Shown piece after piece: positions 43,141 to 51,587 of a DNA stretch of 64,000 nt. The stretch is from an uncultured Treponema sp. GTDB taxonomy: Bacteria; Spirochaetota; Spirochaetia; Treponematales; Treponemataceae. The first letter of the stretch is position 1; each line of letters starts with the position of its first letter. Below the pieces are notes generated by a model. The model saw only the letters and a program-made list of their open reading frames with translations. It was not told the DNA's origin and ran no database searches. The DNA is taken from positions 103,384-167,383 of the forward strand of contig ONHK01000003.1 in the NCBI GenBank assembly GCA_900317625.1. The letters are read 5' to 3'. Position numbers and translations under genes: made by a program.

Positions 43141-43902
43141 TCAGCCTACCATTCCGCCGTCAACAGTAATTACCTGACGGGTTATGTATGAAGCACCTTC
43201 GCTAAGCAAGAATACTGCCGCAGCCGCGATTTCTTCTGGCTTTCCCATGCGTTTCATCGGGATTGTGCTAAGCATTATCTCTTTTGCTTCTGGAATAATA
43301 TTCGCCGTCATTTCGGTTTCAATTGCACCAGGAGCAATTACGTTGCAAGTAATATTTCTTCCGGCAAGTTCAACAGCCAAAGCTTTTGTTGCGCCAATAA
43401 TTCCAGCTTTTGAAGCAGAATAGTTCGACTGTCCGCGGTTTCCGATGATTCCGCTTACAGAAGCCATTGTAATGATTCGTCCGCCGCGTTTGTTTTTTCG
43501 GCTTGCCATTGTCATTACCAAAGGTTTCAGAACGTTATAAAAGCTGTCCAAATTTGTATGGATTACAGAATCCCAGTCGCTGTCTTCAAGTCCAACAAAA
43601 GTGTTGTCGCGGGTAATTCCGGCGTTATTAATAATTCCCCAAAGAATTTCACCGTTTTCTGCAAGTTTAGAAACCATTTCTCCGAGTTTTGCCTTACAGT
43701 CCTCGCGATCGGCAACATTGAACTGAATCAATTCTCCGTTTCCACCGGCAGCTTTTATTTCCGCAAGAGTTTCTTCAGCACGAGCCTTATTTCCATTGTA
43801 ATGGCAAATAACATAATATCCGGCTTTTGCGGCTTCAACAGCACAAGCACGACCAATTCCACCAGAAGCACCTGTTACTAAAACTTTCTTATTTTCGTTC
43901 AT
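43141..43902 (-). CDS. apeQ: 3-oxoacyl-ACP reductase of the aryl polyene cluster (ApeQ-like)
   Basis: This 253-aa short-chain dehydrogenase has TGASGGIGRA, NNAGITRDN, catalytic Ser in TMASVSG, YSASKAG (Tyr/Lys) and the C-terminal TVDGGMVG. It reduces the 3-oxo intermediate in each polyene extension cycle. It is about as similar to FabG in motifs as expected for a dedicated paralogue, and the housekeeping fabG is elsewhere (4382-5122). GGGGG precedes the ATG by 3-4 nt. It lies 42 bp after the ApeP-like dehydratase. Confidence 0.9.
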   Translation of the reverse strand: MNENKKVLVTGASGGIGRACAVEAAKAGYYVICHYNGNKARAEETLAEIKAAGGNGELIQFNVADREDCKAKLGEMVSKLAENGEILWGIINNAGITRDNTFVGLEDSDWDSVIHTNLDSFYNVLKPLVMTMASRKNKRGGRIITMASVSGIIGNRGQSNYSASKAGIIGATKALAVELAGRNITCNVIAPGAIETEMTANIIPEAKEIMLSTIPMKRMGKPEEIAAAAVFLLSEGASYITRQVITVDGGMVG

Positions 43903-43944
43903 ATTTCCCCCAAAAATTATAAAACTTTCGCATAGTGCATCAGC

Positions 43945-44457
43945 TTATTCAGCTTTACCTTTAAACATTGCAAGCATATCTTCTGTTTCCATTACGGTAA
44001 TCTTTGCAGTTGCAGCTGGCTCTGTGTCGCCAACAGCAGCAAAAAGACTGCACAAATAGCGATAAGTATGAGTTTCTTCATCACGGTAATCTTCTGCAAT
44101 TTTCATCTGGCAAGTCGAGCCATTCTTTAAAAATCCAACAGAAGCCTTAAAATCAACAACGCTCAAAATCATTCCAGGAAGAGGCGTTCGTCCTTTGATT
44201 TTATTTGTAATTCCTGTGAGTGCCGAAATTCCCTGAGCCATAAGTTCAAATCCTGCCCAAGTCGGAACTCCATCAAATTCTTCTTCGTAAAAAATACAAT
44301 CTTTTGTAATGTCGTATTCACTGGTGATTGTATGTTTTTCAACATCGTGCTGAGTAACTCGACTCAGCAAAAACATCTTCCCTTTGTGCGGAAGATAATT
44401 TATAAGCTCATCGTGGTCAATAAACTGAGCCACATTCTTAGGTTCAACATCTGCCAT
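43945..44457 (-). CDS. apeP: Hotdog-fold dehydratase subunit of the aryl polyene cluster (ApeP-like)
   Basis: This 170-aa hotdog protein has LPHKGKMFLLSRV near residue 20 and VPTWAGFELMAQGISALTG, where FabZ has its Pro-Gly/Glu helix. In characterised aryl polyene systems ApeI and ApeP form a heterodimeric dehydratase, and the partner here is at 52335-52700. The His of the GHFP motif seen in FabZ is not evident in this subunit (EEEFDGVPTW instead), consistent with division of labour in the heterodimer. It lies 9 bp downstream of the TTG-started ketosynthase. Confidence 0.85.
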   Translation of the reverse strand: MADVEPKNVAQFIDHDELINYLPHKGKMFLLSRVTQHDVEKHTITSEYDITKDCIFYEEEFDGVPTWAGFELMAQGISALTGITNKIKGRTPLPGMILSVVDFKASVGFLKNGSTCQMKIAEDYRDEETHTYRYLCSLFAAVGDTEPAATAKITVMETEDMLAMFKGKAE

Positions 44458-44466
44458 TTTTTACCC

Positions 44467-45663
44467 CTATTTAATTCCGATTATCAGACTGGAATTTGCA
44501 CCGCCAAAAGCAAACGAATTGCTCAAACAGATTTTTACTTTTCCAGAATTTTTACTATTTTCATCAACAATATTAAGCACAGGCATTTCAGAATCCTGCT
44601 GTTTATCCCAAACCTGAACAGGAAGCTTTATTTCAGCTTTTCCATAGTTTTTTTCAATGCAAGTATAGCAGATTGCCGCTTCCAACGCTCCCGCCGCGCC
44701 CAAAGTATGTCCTGTAACAGGTTTTGTTGTGCTCACCGCGACTTCATTTTTTCCAAAAACCGCAGAAACTGCATTTGCTTCCATACTATCGTTGTATTTT
44801 GTGCCAGTTCCATGAAGATTTATGTAATCAACTTCTTCCGGCTTGATTCCGGCAAAATCCAGAGCTTTCTCCATCGCCCGCTTCGCGCCATCCCCAGTCG
44901 GATCTGGACTTGTCATGTGATATGCGTCCGCAGATTCGCCATATCCCAAAAGTTGAACCGGCAATCCATCCTGCAGAATTTCTTTTGTCATAACAAAAAA
45001 TGCTCCAGCTTCACCCAAAGTTATTCCGTGACGGTTTTTGCTGAATGGATTTGTGATTTCAGAAGAAATCGCCTCCAAAGAATCAAATCCCATAAGAACA
45101 GTGTCGCTTGCAATATCAATTCCGCCGGCTACAACAGCATCGCAAATCCCTGAACGAATCAGTTCCGCCGCCTTTATTATTGCGCCTGCACTGGAAGAGC
45201 ACGCTGTTTCAAAAGCAAGAGCCGGACCTTTCAATCCGTATTTTTCGCTGATAAAAGAAGCAACATAATCCGCGCCCTGAATTTCCAGCGTATAATTTTC
45301 AGAGAATTCACCGCGCGCAAAATATTCTCTATGCCCTGCGATTGAAAATTCCGTTCCGTTATCACAAGAGCCAACGCAAACGCCAATTCTTTTTTCGCCG
45401 TATTTATTTTTTACAAATTCAATTTCGTTTTCAAGCTGGCAAACCGTCTGTTCTTCAATGCGGATAATGCGCATATCGTAACGCCCGCTGGATTTTTTCA
45501 GCAAATCATCAGCAATTCGTGCCGCAAAAAATTCCTTGCCGTTCAGCGCCTTTACGTGGCGAATTCCTTTCTGTGAGCCGGAAACAACGCTTTCCCAAAG
45601 TTCATCGATATTATTTCCGGCGGCACAAAAAACTGCCGGTTTTGAAAAATAAACTGGTATCAA
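44467..45663 (-). CDS. apeO: Beta-ketoacyl synthase of the aryl polyene cluster (ApeO-like)
   Basis: This 398-aa elongating ketosynthase has Cys155 in FETACSSSAG, His284 in INLHGTGTKYND and His319 in KPVTGHTLGA. In the known pathway this subunit pairs with the truncated ApeC chain-length factor (here 56233-56850). It begins at TTG 45663, placed exactly after the lipoprotein stop, with GGAGG 8 nt upstream. No ATG fits the conserved N-terminus, so TTG is well supported. Confidence 0.88.
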   Translation of the reverse strand: MIPVYFSKPAVFCAAGNNIDELWESVVSGSQKGIRHVKALNGKEFFAARIADDLLKKSSGRYDMRIIRIEEQTVCQLENEIEFVKNKYGEKRIGVCVGSCDNGTEFSIAGHREYFARGEFSENYTLEIQGADYVASFISEKYGLKGPALAFETACSSSAGAIIKAAELIRSGICDAVVAGGIDIASDTVLMGFDSLEAISSEITNPFSKNRHGITLGEAGAFFVMTKEILQDGLPVQLLGYGESADAYHMTSPDPTGDGAKRAMEKALDFAGIKPEEVDYINLHGTGTKYNDSMEANAVSAVFGKNEVAVSTTKPVTGHTLGAAGALEAAICYTCIEKNYGKAEIKLPVQVWDKQQDSEMPVLNIVDENSKNSGKVKICLSNSFAFGGANSSLIIGIK

Positions 45664-46251
45664 CTATTCAACCTCCTGAAGGATGTATTCGTAGCCACGA
45701 AGTTTATTTTTTATCACAATGCTTTCCGCAGATTTCGTTATTTCCTCAATCAAAAATGGACCGTTATAAATTTTGCGCTTTTCGGAATCTTCTGTTTTTT
45801 CAACAACCATCTTCATCTTTATAGACTTTAAAAGCCTCTGAATCGAATGAACTTTGTAATACGCAAACTGTAAATCCGCAACAATGTATTCAGACTTTAG
45901 ATTTTTTGGAAAAACCGGCGAATCAAATGAGATATTTACGCCATCATAAAAAAGCGTTCCCATTCCTGTTCCAAAATCATTGAACATAGAAAGAAAAATC
46001 TCATTTTCATCAGCTTTTAAATAAGCCAGAAAAGCCATTGTGTTGTCGCCAAAAGTCGCAGTCAACAATTGCTCGCTGTCAATATTTTTTTCAATATCAA
46101 AAGGAGGAAGAAGATACAGTTTTTTTATATTCGTTATGTAAATCGGCTCAATATTTGAATCACCGATTATTTTTGTGCTCGTACAACCTGAAAACAAAAT
46201 CCACGCTGAAAGAAGCAAAAAAAACACCTTTACAAAATGACACTTTTTCAT
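45664..46251 (-). CDS. DUF3261-type lipoprotein of the aryl polyene cluster
   Basis: About 195 aa. Signal peptide KKCHFVKVFFLLLSAWILFSGC with lipobox FSGC, followed by LYLLPPFDIEKNIDSEQLLTATFGD and LFYDGVNISFDSPVFP, the pattern of DUF3261 lipoproteins found in aryl polyene clusters. It is probably an outer-membrane-facing partner of the LolA-like carrier in placing the aryl polyene lipid. ATG 46251 is chosen because it starts the signal peptide; the longer frame to 46293 adds only promoter sequence. TTGACT-N17-TACAAT ends 13 nt before this ATG. Confidence 0.8.
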   Translation of the reverse strand: MKKCHFVKVFFLLLSAWILFSGCTSTKIIGDSNIEPIYITNIKKLYLLPPFDIEKNIDSEQLLTATFGDNTMAFLAYLKADENEIFLSMFNDFGTGMGTLFYDGVNISFDSPVFPKNLKSEYIVADLQFAYYKVHSIQRLLKSIKMKMVVEKTEDSEKRKIYNGPFLIEEITKSAESIVIKNKLRGYEYILQEVE

Positions 46252-46264
46252 ATTTTGTAAAGGT

Positions 46265-46293
46265 ATTGTAAATTTTATAGGATATTTAGTCAA
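46265..46293 (-). promoter_or_regulatory. Internal promoter in the aryl polyene cluster
   Basis: On the minus strand TTGACT (46288-46293), 17-bp spacer, TACAAT (46265-46270). The expected start site near 46258 gives a 5-7 nt leader for the lipoprotein gene, which lacks a Shine-Dalgarno sequence. It would drive the lipoprotein, apeO, apeP, apeQ and apeR separately from the upstream part. Confidence 0.6.
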
Positions 46294-46303
46294 ATCGGCA
46301 CAA

Positions 46304-46429
46304 CTAATATTTTAATTTTGCATCCATTTTTTCAATAATTGCGTCAAAGAAATTATCAATAACGCAACCAATAAAAGCAAAAAAGACTGTTCCAATAATA
46401 ATGCTGAAAAATATAATTATATAAAACAT
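46304..46429 (-). CDS. Small membrane peptide, 41 aa
   Basis: A 41-codon frame starts at ATG 46429 with AGAGG 6 nt upstream. It encodes one long hydrophobic helix (MFYIIIFFSIIIGTVFFAFI) followed by an amphipathic, charged tail ending EKMDAKLKY. The good ribosome-binding site and membrane-like composition support a real peptide, but no family is recognised. It is embedded between the exporter genes and the lipoprotein gene of the aryl polyene cluster, so an accessory role in the export machine is conceivable. Confidence 0.5.
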   Translation of the reverse strand: MFYIIIFFSIIIGTVFFAFIGCVIDNFFDAIIEKMDAKLKY

Positions 46430-46472
46430 AAAAAACCTCTGATTAAAAACAAAACTCTCTCCTAAAATAAAA

Positions 46473-46544
46473 TTAGTTAAAGAAATATGCGCAAACCGCA
46501 ACTACTCCAGTAAAAACAAGGAGTCCAATAATAAGTGGAAACAT
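46473..46544 (-). CDS. Tiny membrane peptide, 23 aa
   Basis: A 23-codon frame starts at ATG 46544, with a purine-rich AGGGGG 5 nt upstream, and stops TAA at 46473. The product starts MFPLIIGLLVFTGVVAVCAY and ends FFN: a single transmembrane helix with almost no soluble part, like CydX/KdpF-type subunits. Together with the adjacent 41-aa peptide it makes a pair of micro-membrane-protein candidates in the aryl polyene cluster. Chance cannot be excluded at this length. Confidence 0.4.
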   Translation of the reverse strand: MFPLIIGLLVFTGVVAVCAYFFN

Positions 46545-46610
46545 TCAATCCCCCTAAGTGATTTTTTTGAGAAAATAAAAATGTAAAATCAATAAAAAAA
46601 GGAAGATTAA

Positions 46611-46973
46611 CTAAAAAAGAGTCTGCAAAAACAGAATTGACTTGAGATATTTATTTTTTGAGAGAACAATTTTTTTCTGAACAAAGCAAAAGACACAGAA
46701 CGAGCAGAAAATTTTTGCGGAAACCGACGAACACAACCATAAAACAAAAGAAGAAATCCGTTTTTCCGAATTTGCAATAATTTTTACAGGCTGAATTTCC
46801 AGCGCGGCAAAAATATCTTCCGTGTGCACAGAACTGTTGTCCAGCGTATGAATATTTTCAGCACGCTGAACCAAATTCGCTTCAGAAAGTTCATTAAATA
46901 CAGGAACAGTAATACTGCAAAAAACGCAACAGAGAATTATTGGAATGCAGAAAAAACTATTCCTGAACTTCAT
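46611..46973 (-). CDS. Small membrane protein of the aryl polyene cluster, 120 aa
   Basis: The N-terminal helix (FFCIPIILCCVFCSITVPVF) acts as anchor or signal. About 50 polar residues follow (LVQRAENIHTLDNSSVHTEDIFAALEI), then a second Cys-rich helix (FVLWLCSSVSAKIFCSFCVFCF) and a basic tail. No family is recognised. Its ATG overlaps the exporter stop by one base (TAATG), which argues for translational coupling and a real gene. The position between exporter and lipoprotein suggests a role in export or membrane assembly. Confidence 0.6.
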   Translation of the reverse strand: MKFRNSFFCIPIILCCVFCSITVPVFNELSEANLVQRAENIHTLDNSSVHTEDIFAALEIQPVKIIANSEKRISSFVLWLCSSVSAKIFCSFCVFCFVQKKIVLSKNKYLKSILFLQTLF

Positions 46974-49342
46974 TAAAAATCAGCCCTTGTATAAAAGAAT
47001 GTCGAAACAAATGCTGTTGTCAGTCCTATAAAGATTGAAAGACCAATCATGTGAACCGGAACAAATTTGCTCAAAGCCAAAACGCCAAAACTTACTGCGC
47101 TTGTAATAAAAGACAACGCAATTGCAAACGGCTCAAGTTTTGCGTCTTGAACTTCATCCACGCGTTTTTCATTTTCAATCATATAAATTACATAGTCAAG
47201 TCCAAGTCCGAACACAAGAATCATTCCTGTAATTGAAAAGAATTCAAAATGGATTCCGCAAAGTGCAAAAATTGCCGCCGTCATTAAAACAATAAGTAGC
47301 GGAACTGAAACAATTTTTGCCGTCTGCTTTAATGAATAGAAGAATTTCAAGATTATGAACAAAGCAATATAAACCACAACAAAAAGATTCAAAATCATTG
47401 AAGAAAGTCTGTCCAAATCAGCATTCATAGAACGAACTTTGCTGATAAAGAACACATTTTCACCATCTGCGATTGATTTGTACGCATCATAGTCAAGAAC
47501 GCTTACCGGAAGCACAACCGAATAATATTTTCCGTCAATTTCGCCAAGCCAAACCGTAGAAATTGCGCTGGAAAGATATTCAGGCACATTTTTTCCGATT
47601 TCAATAAAATCATTTTCCCCGGCATTAAAATCAGAAATCAGATTTTTTGCATAAGATGAATCATAGCCAAGATACCCATATTGTTCTTCTGCAAACGGCA
47701 TAAGTTTTGCAGCAGCCGCGCGCGATTTTTTCTGCATTTCAATAGAAGGAATGTACGAAGTTGTGCAGATAAATCCGCCTTTTTCTTTTCCGGCATTCAT
47801 CTTCTTGAGTTCAGCAGTAATTTTTTCCTCATTTTGCAAAGTTTCCTCAACCGTTGAACCGCTCACAATATACCAGCCGCTTGGACTGTACTGAAGAACC
47901 TGAGCCGCTTCCTTTTCGTTAAGCATTTCGCGCCCTTCCATTTTATAAAGCCGGGCAAGATTATTTTCAATTTTTACATTTTTATGGCAAATCAGCAAAA
48001 CCGCAATTGAAAAAACAAACATCACTGTGATTGCAATTCTTCCAACGAATTTTTTGTTGTACCAGCTTGGCATAGTGTAATACTTTAACAATCTGATTTC
48101 ACGTTTTGTCTCTGGAACTTTTATAAATGGATAAACACAAATTACAGTCAAGAATGAAGAAATAATTCCGCTCATGCTAAAAACCGCCATCTGCTTTAAC
48201 AGATTGAACGGCGCAAAAACCAGAATAAAATAACAAATCACCGTAGAAACAAGCGAAAGCGAAAGCCCTTTCATCAAATGATTTCTGACCTGATAACCTT
48301 TGTGGCACGCAAGATTTCCTTTCCAGTTGATAAAATAATGCAAACTGTAATCAATGCACGAACCAATCAGCGAAGTTCCAAAAACCAATGTCAAAATGTG
48401 CATTTTTCCAAAAATCGCAAGCGTTGCAAAAATCGCCATAAGGCTTGACCAAAAAATTGAACCAATACTGAACAGAATCGGAGAAGGTCTCTGAAAAACC
48501 AAAAGCAAAATCACTAGAACTGCGGCCATTGAAACTGTCGAAATTGTTGAAATTTCTTTTGTTGCGTTGGTGGAACTTTTGTAACTGTGAAAAGGCGTTC
48601 CCGAATAAATAAAATGCGTTTCCCCATCTTCCAAAGGATCACAAACCTGATGAATCTGAACAACCGCATTTTCCTTGCTGGCAAGAGCCGCACCTTCTTT
48701 GCTAAGAATTCCACGAATCATTACATACCAGCGACCATTGAATTCGCTCGCAAGAACTTCATCTTTTAAAGACATTTTTGTTCCGCTATCCTGAAGCTGC
48801 TTCAGAAAACACAATAGATCGTGTTCGCCAATCATAAATGGATCTGACTCAAGATTTTCAAGCGAAGTCATTGTGAAAGCACCATAAGCCTTTGACAAAG
48901 CATCCTGCGCAAAAGCCTCTGCACCGCCTTCTGAATTAAGTTCTTCAACCGTTTCGGGCTCAATCAGGTTATATTTATATTTATTTATATATTCAATTAT
49001 TTTTCCAAAAGAATCTGTATTCTGATAAAGCGAAATTGATTTAAAACGCGGGCTTCCTTCCAGCTGACTATAAACTTTTTCCGCAACTTCCTTAGCTTTA
49101 TTAAACTCAGGATTAGAAACAAGAATAAAAACGTTTTGCCCCGTAACTTCTGTAAGTTTTTCATCCGCGGCATTCAGAGCTTTTCCCATTTCCGGTTTTG
49201 GAAGCATATTAAAAAGATCAGCGTCAATATTTATGCCTTTTTTTACAGAAAGCATTACGCAAAAACCGACAATAATCAGCGCATGGAAAAAAATCCAGAA
49301 CTTAAAAAAAGTTTTATTTTGAAGAGAAGTAAGATTTTTCAT
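46973..49342 (-). CDS. apeM: MMPL/RND-type exporter of the aryl polyene cluster (ApeM-like)
   Basis: This 789-aa protein has the RND architecture of two repeats: one helix, a large periplasmic loop, then a block of five helices. The first block includes LVFGTSLIGSCIDYSLHYFI; the second includes LVFGLGLDYVIYMIENEKR. The repeated G-x-x-x-D-Y-x-[L/I] in helix 4 of each half is the proton-relay Asp signature of MMPL proteins. It probably moves the aryl polyene lipid across the periplasm with the LolA-like carrier. Its start lies 29 nt inside the end of the LolA-like gene. Confidence 0.88.
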   Translation of the reverse strand: MKNLTSLQNKTFFKFWIFFHALIIVGFCVMLSVKKGINIDADLFNMLPKPEMGKALNAADEKLTEVTGQNVFILVSNPEFNKAKEVAEKVYSQLEGSPRFKSISLYQNTDSFGKIIEYINKYKYNLIEPETVEELNSEGGAEAFAQDALSKAYGAFTMTSLENLESDPFMIGEHDLLCFLKQLQDSGTKMSLKDEVLASEFNGRWYVMIRGILSKEGAALASKENAVVQIHQVCDPLEDGETHFIYSGTPFHSYKSSTNATKEISTISTVSMAAVLVILLLVFQRPSPILFSIGSIFWSSLMAIFATLAIFGKMHILTLVFGTSLIGSCIDYSLHYFINWKGNLACHKGYQVRNHLMKGLSLSLVSTVICYFILVFAPFNLLKQMAVFSMSGIISSFLTVICVYPFIKVPETKREIRLLKYYTMPSWYNKKFVGRIAITVMFVFSIAVLLICHKNVKIENNLARLYKMEGREMLNEKEAAQVLQYSPSGWYIVSGSTVEETLQNEEKITAELKKMNAGKEKGGFICTTSYIPSIEMQKKSRAAAAKLMPFAEEQYGYLGYDSSYAKNLISDFNAGENDFIEIGKNVPEYLSSAISTVWLGEIDGKYYSVVLPVSVLDYDAYKSIADGENVFFISKVRSMNADLDRLSSMILNLFVVVYIALFIILKFFYSLKQTAKIVSVPLLIVLMTAAIFALCGIHFEFFSITGMILVFGLGLDYVIYMIENEKRVDEVQDAKLEPFAIALSFITSAVSFGVLALSKFVPVHMIGLSIFIGLTTAFVSTFFYTRADF

Positions 49343-49934
49343 CAGCAGTCAATTCCTTTGGATATTTTTGGTTGGTAAAATTATAAGTAATTGTGTCTCC
49401 GGTAGCTTCCGCCATTACAATTGAATTCAAATCGGCAGAATTTTCAGTCGCCTTTCCACCAATTGAAAGAGAAAGCAATATTTTTTTTACCATATTGTCT
49501 TTTGGAGAAAGAACCGCTTTCCAGTCCGAGCCAGAAAAACTGAAATCAACATCAAAATTATCTTGCAAAACAGCAGCATTTCCGCTGAACATTGCACTTA
49601 AAGTTGTGGAAATACTTGTAAAAATCTGGTTCGACGATGCGTCAATCACAGTTTCTTTTCCATTTGCAAGAGTTTGCTTTACGCTTGTCATTCCGACAAC
49701 CATTGTAGAAGGAAATGGCTTTTCTGTTTTCCACATAATTCCATCAAGACTGAAAATAAATGTTCCGCTAGATTTCATGGAACGGTTCACCGCGGAAATT
49801 GTTTTTACCTGCGAAAAATTTCCTGTCATATTCGGATGTTTTGCAAGATTTTTGCAGACAGAATCAAATGTTTCAGCATTTACCGATGCAATCAAAAAAA
49901 AGGCTGAAATTACAGCTAAAATGATTTTTTTCAT
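49314..49934 (-). CDS. apeL: LolA-like periplasmic carrier of the aryl polyene cluster (ApeL-like)
   Basis: This 206-aa protein has a signal peptide (KKIILAVISAFFLIASVNA). It shows the LolA-like pattern GNFSQVKTISAVNRSMKSSG, FIFSLDGIMWKTEKPFPSTMVVG and LSPKDNMVKKILLSLSIGG. Aryl polyene clusters regularly carry such a dedicated carrier, which would bind the lipid moiety released by the exporter. It overlaps the thioesterase gene (49931-49934) and the exporter, so the three are tightly coupled. Confidence 0.85.
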   Translation of the reverse strand: MKKIILAVISAFFLIASVNAETFDSVCKNLAKHPNMTGNFSQVKTISAVNRSMKSSGTFIFSLDGIMWKTEKPFPSTMVVGMTSVKQTLANGKETVIDASSNQIFTSISTTLSAMFSGNAAVLQDNFDVDFSFSGSDWKAVLSPKDNMVKKILLSLSIGGKATENSADLNSIVMAEATGDTITYNFTNQKYPKELTADEKSYFSSK

Positions 49935-50380
49935 TTCAATTTTCCTTCTTCTTTTAATATTTTTTCAACTCTCTGAATAAACCAAGGCGTACATTCAAAG
50001 CGAGATTCGTTTGTTTTCAAATCAATTGCCATTTGAGTTGATTCCGCTTTTGTGCAAAGTTCACCTTTTTCATTGAAGATTTCATATTTAATTTTTATGC
50101 AGTTTTCATATTCAACAAGATAAGTTTTTACAGTCGCTTTATCGCCAAAATACAAAGAACGAACATATTTTAAATTGATAGAAGTTACAGGATAGGCAAA
50201 ACCTTCTTTCACCATTTCCTTGTAACCGTAACCAATTTTATCCAGAAGCGCACAACGTGCAACTTCCATATATTTTACATAATTTCCGTGCCATACAACA
50301 TTCATCGCATCAACATCGAAAAATTCCGCCGAAACAACAGTTTCATTTATAATATACGCATTTTTTTCCAAATTCGTCAT
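49931..50380 (-). CDS. apeK: 4HBT-type acyl-ACP/CoA thioesterase of the aryl polyene cluster (ApeK-like)
   Basis: This 149-aa hotdog thioesterase has the YbgC/4-hydroxybenzoyl-CoA signature: FFDVDAMNVVWHGNYVKYMEVARCALLD, with the catalytic Asp in the D-x-x-x-V-x-x-x-x-Y context. It probably releases stalled or finished aryl polyenoyl chains from ACP. It has an almost perfect ribosome-binding site (GGAGGTGAT, 6 nt from the ATG), the best in the cluster. The 223-bp gap ahead of it is filled by tandem copies of the previous gene's 3' end. Confidence 0.88.
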   Translation of the reverse strand: MTNLEKNAYIINETVVSAEFFDVDAMNVVWHGNYVKYMEVARCALLDKIGYGYKEMVKEGFAYPVTSINLKYVRSLYFGDKATVKTYLVEYENCIKIKYEIFNEKGELCTKAESTQMAIDLKTNESRFECTPWFIQRVEKILKEEGKLK

Positions 50381-50401
50381 TTTTTTATCACCTCCGAAAA
50401 A

Positions 50402-50603
50402 TCAATTTGCAATATCCTCTAGCTTCCAAAAGTTATAGAAGTTATACCCACAATGCGAGCAGTGGCGCAGCATTGTGCATTCTAAAGTTTTCAGAAAACA
50501 CATCAAGTCGCAATATCCTCCAGCTTCCAAAAGTTATAGAAGTTGTACCCACGACACGAGCAGTGGCGCAGTGGCGTGCATGCTAAAACATTCGCAACCC
50601 ACA
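50402..50603. repeat. Two tandem copies of the acyltransferase 3' end
   Basis: The last codons of the LpxL-like gene (minus strand TACAACTTCTATAACTTTTG then GAAGCTGGAGGA) recur twice downstream at about 98- and 104-bp intervals. Each copy ends in a stop after LEDIA-like codons. Between copies is a conserved spacer GCGCCACTGCTCG flanked by short dyads (CACAATGC/GCATTGTG in the outer copy). The copies differ by scattered substitutions, so the duplication is not very recent. Confidence 0.85.
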
Positions 50604-51587
50604 TCAATTCGCCGCATCCTCCAGCTTCCAAAAGTTATAGAAGTTGTACCACTGATACGGAAACTGCACGCAGTATTTTTCCAGCTTATCAACAAACTCT
50701 CTGCACAGAGCGCGGATTTTTTCATCTCTTTTTGAATGGGAACTTTCAAAATTGATTTTCGATTTTTCCACAAAAACATGATATTTCGGCCTTAAAGAAG
50801 CGGTTTTTGTACGCAAGCCGAAAACATAATAAGTCGGAGCTTTTAAAAGAAGCGCAAGAATAAAAACTCCATAAGGAAAATCCGCATCCTTGCCAAGAAA
50901 TTTTTCCCGGATAACCCTAGAACGCGCCCTTGCACTTGTCCTGTCACCTGTAACAACAACAAGACCGCCGTGCTCAATCTGCTCCTGAAGTTCAACAATT
51001 GTATTCACACCAATTTTAGCCGGATCAATCACCTGAAAATCAACATTCGGATTCACTTCTTTTAAAGTCCTGTTGAACTGTTCTGTTGCGCCCAATTCCA
51101 TTATCGTTGTAACAGAAATTTTTTTGTTTACACCATTTTCACCAAAACTAGAAAGACTTCTTAAAAGCTCAATATTTCCAAGATGGGAACCAATAAAAAG
51201 CGCGCCCTTCCCTTTTTCCAGCTGCAACTGAAGCGGCTTTAAATCATCATCATGCGTTACAAGCTCATCATAATGATAATTCCCCAGCCAACCTTCCATT
51301 TTTTCCATAACACAAAGCGAAAAAGAAAGAATTTGCCTAAACGGACTGATTTTTAAAGGAATTTTGCCGCCCGTAAATTTTTTCATCTGTTTCTGATAAT
51401 TCTTTGACTCAATTCTGCCACGCCTTGAAAAAATATAGAAAAAAAATGCAATCGGATAAATCAATACAAAAATAATATAATCAGGAAGTTTTCGCATTAA
51501 ACTGAAAACCAGCAAAAGCGGTTTATTTGAGGAAATAACTTCTTTTTCATCAGCCCAATGCAAAAGCTCTTCAGTTTTATTTTTCAC
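50604..51587 (-). CDS. LpxL/HtrB-like acyltransferase of the aryl polyene cluster
   Basis: This 327-aa protein has an N-terminal membrane helix (YIIFVLIYPIAFFFYIF) and the lipid A acyltransferase-like core: GSHLGNIELLRSL (His-x4-Glu catalytic motif), VVTGDRTSARARSRV, FLGKDADFPYG. It probably acylates the aryl-polyene-bearing glycolipid. In E. coli-type clusters I recall this domain fused to the glycosyltransferase (ApeJ); here they are two overlapping genes (51577-51587). The 3' end has been duplicated twice downstream. Confidence 0.85.
   Translation of the reverse strand: MKNKTEELLHWADEKEVISSNKPLLLVFSLMRKLPDYIIFVLIYPIAFFFYIFSRRGRIESKNYQKQMKKFTGGKIPLKISPFRQILSFSLCVMEKMEGWLGNYHYDELVTHDDDLKPLQLQLEKGKGALFIGSHLGNIELLRSLSSFGENGVNKKISVTTIMELGATEQFNRTLKEVNPNVDFQVIDPAKIGVNTIVELQEQIEHGGLVVVTGDRTSARARSRVIREKFLGKDADFPYGVFILALLLKAPTYYVFGLRTKTASLRPKYHVFVEKSKINFESSHSKRDEKIRALCREFVDKLEKYCVQFPYQWYNFYNFWKLEDAAN

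Noticed and set aside
44332..45153. 273-codon plus-strand frame across the ApeO-like and ApeP-like genes
   Set aside because: It overlaps two clear enzymes on the other strand and its translation lacks any motif.
50402..50603. CRISPR array
   Set aside because: The about 100-bp repeats are imperfect copies of a gene end, without the short repeat and unique spacer pattern; no cas genes are in the window.
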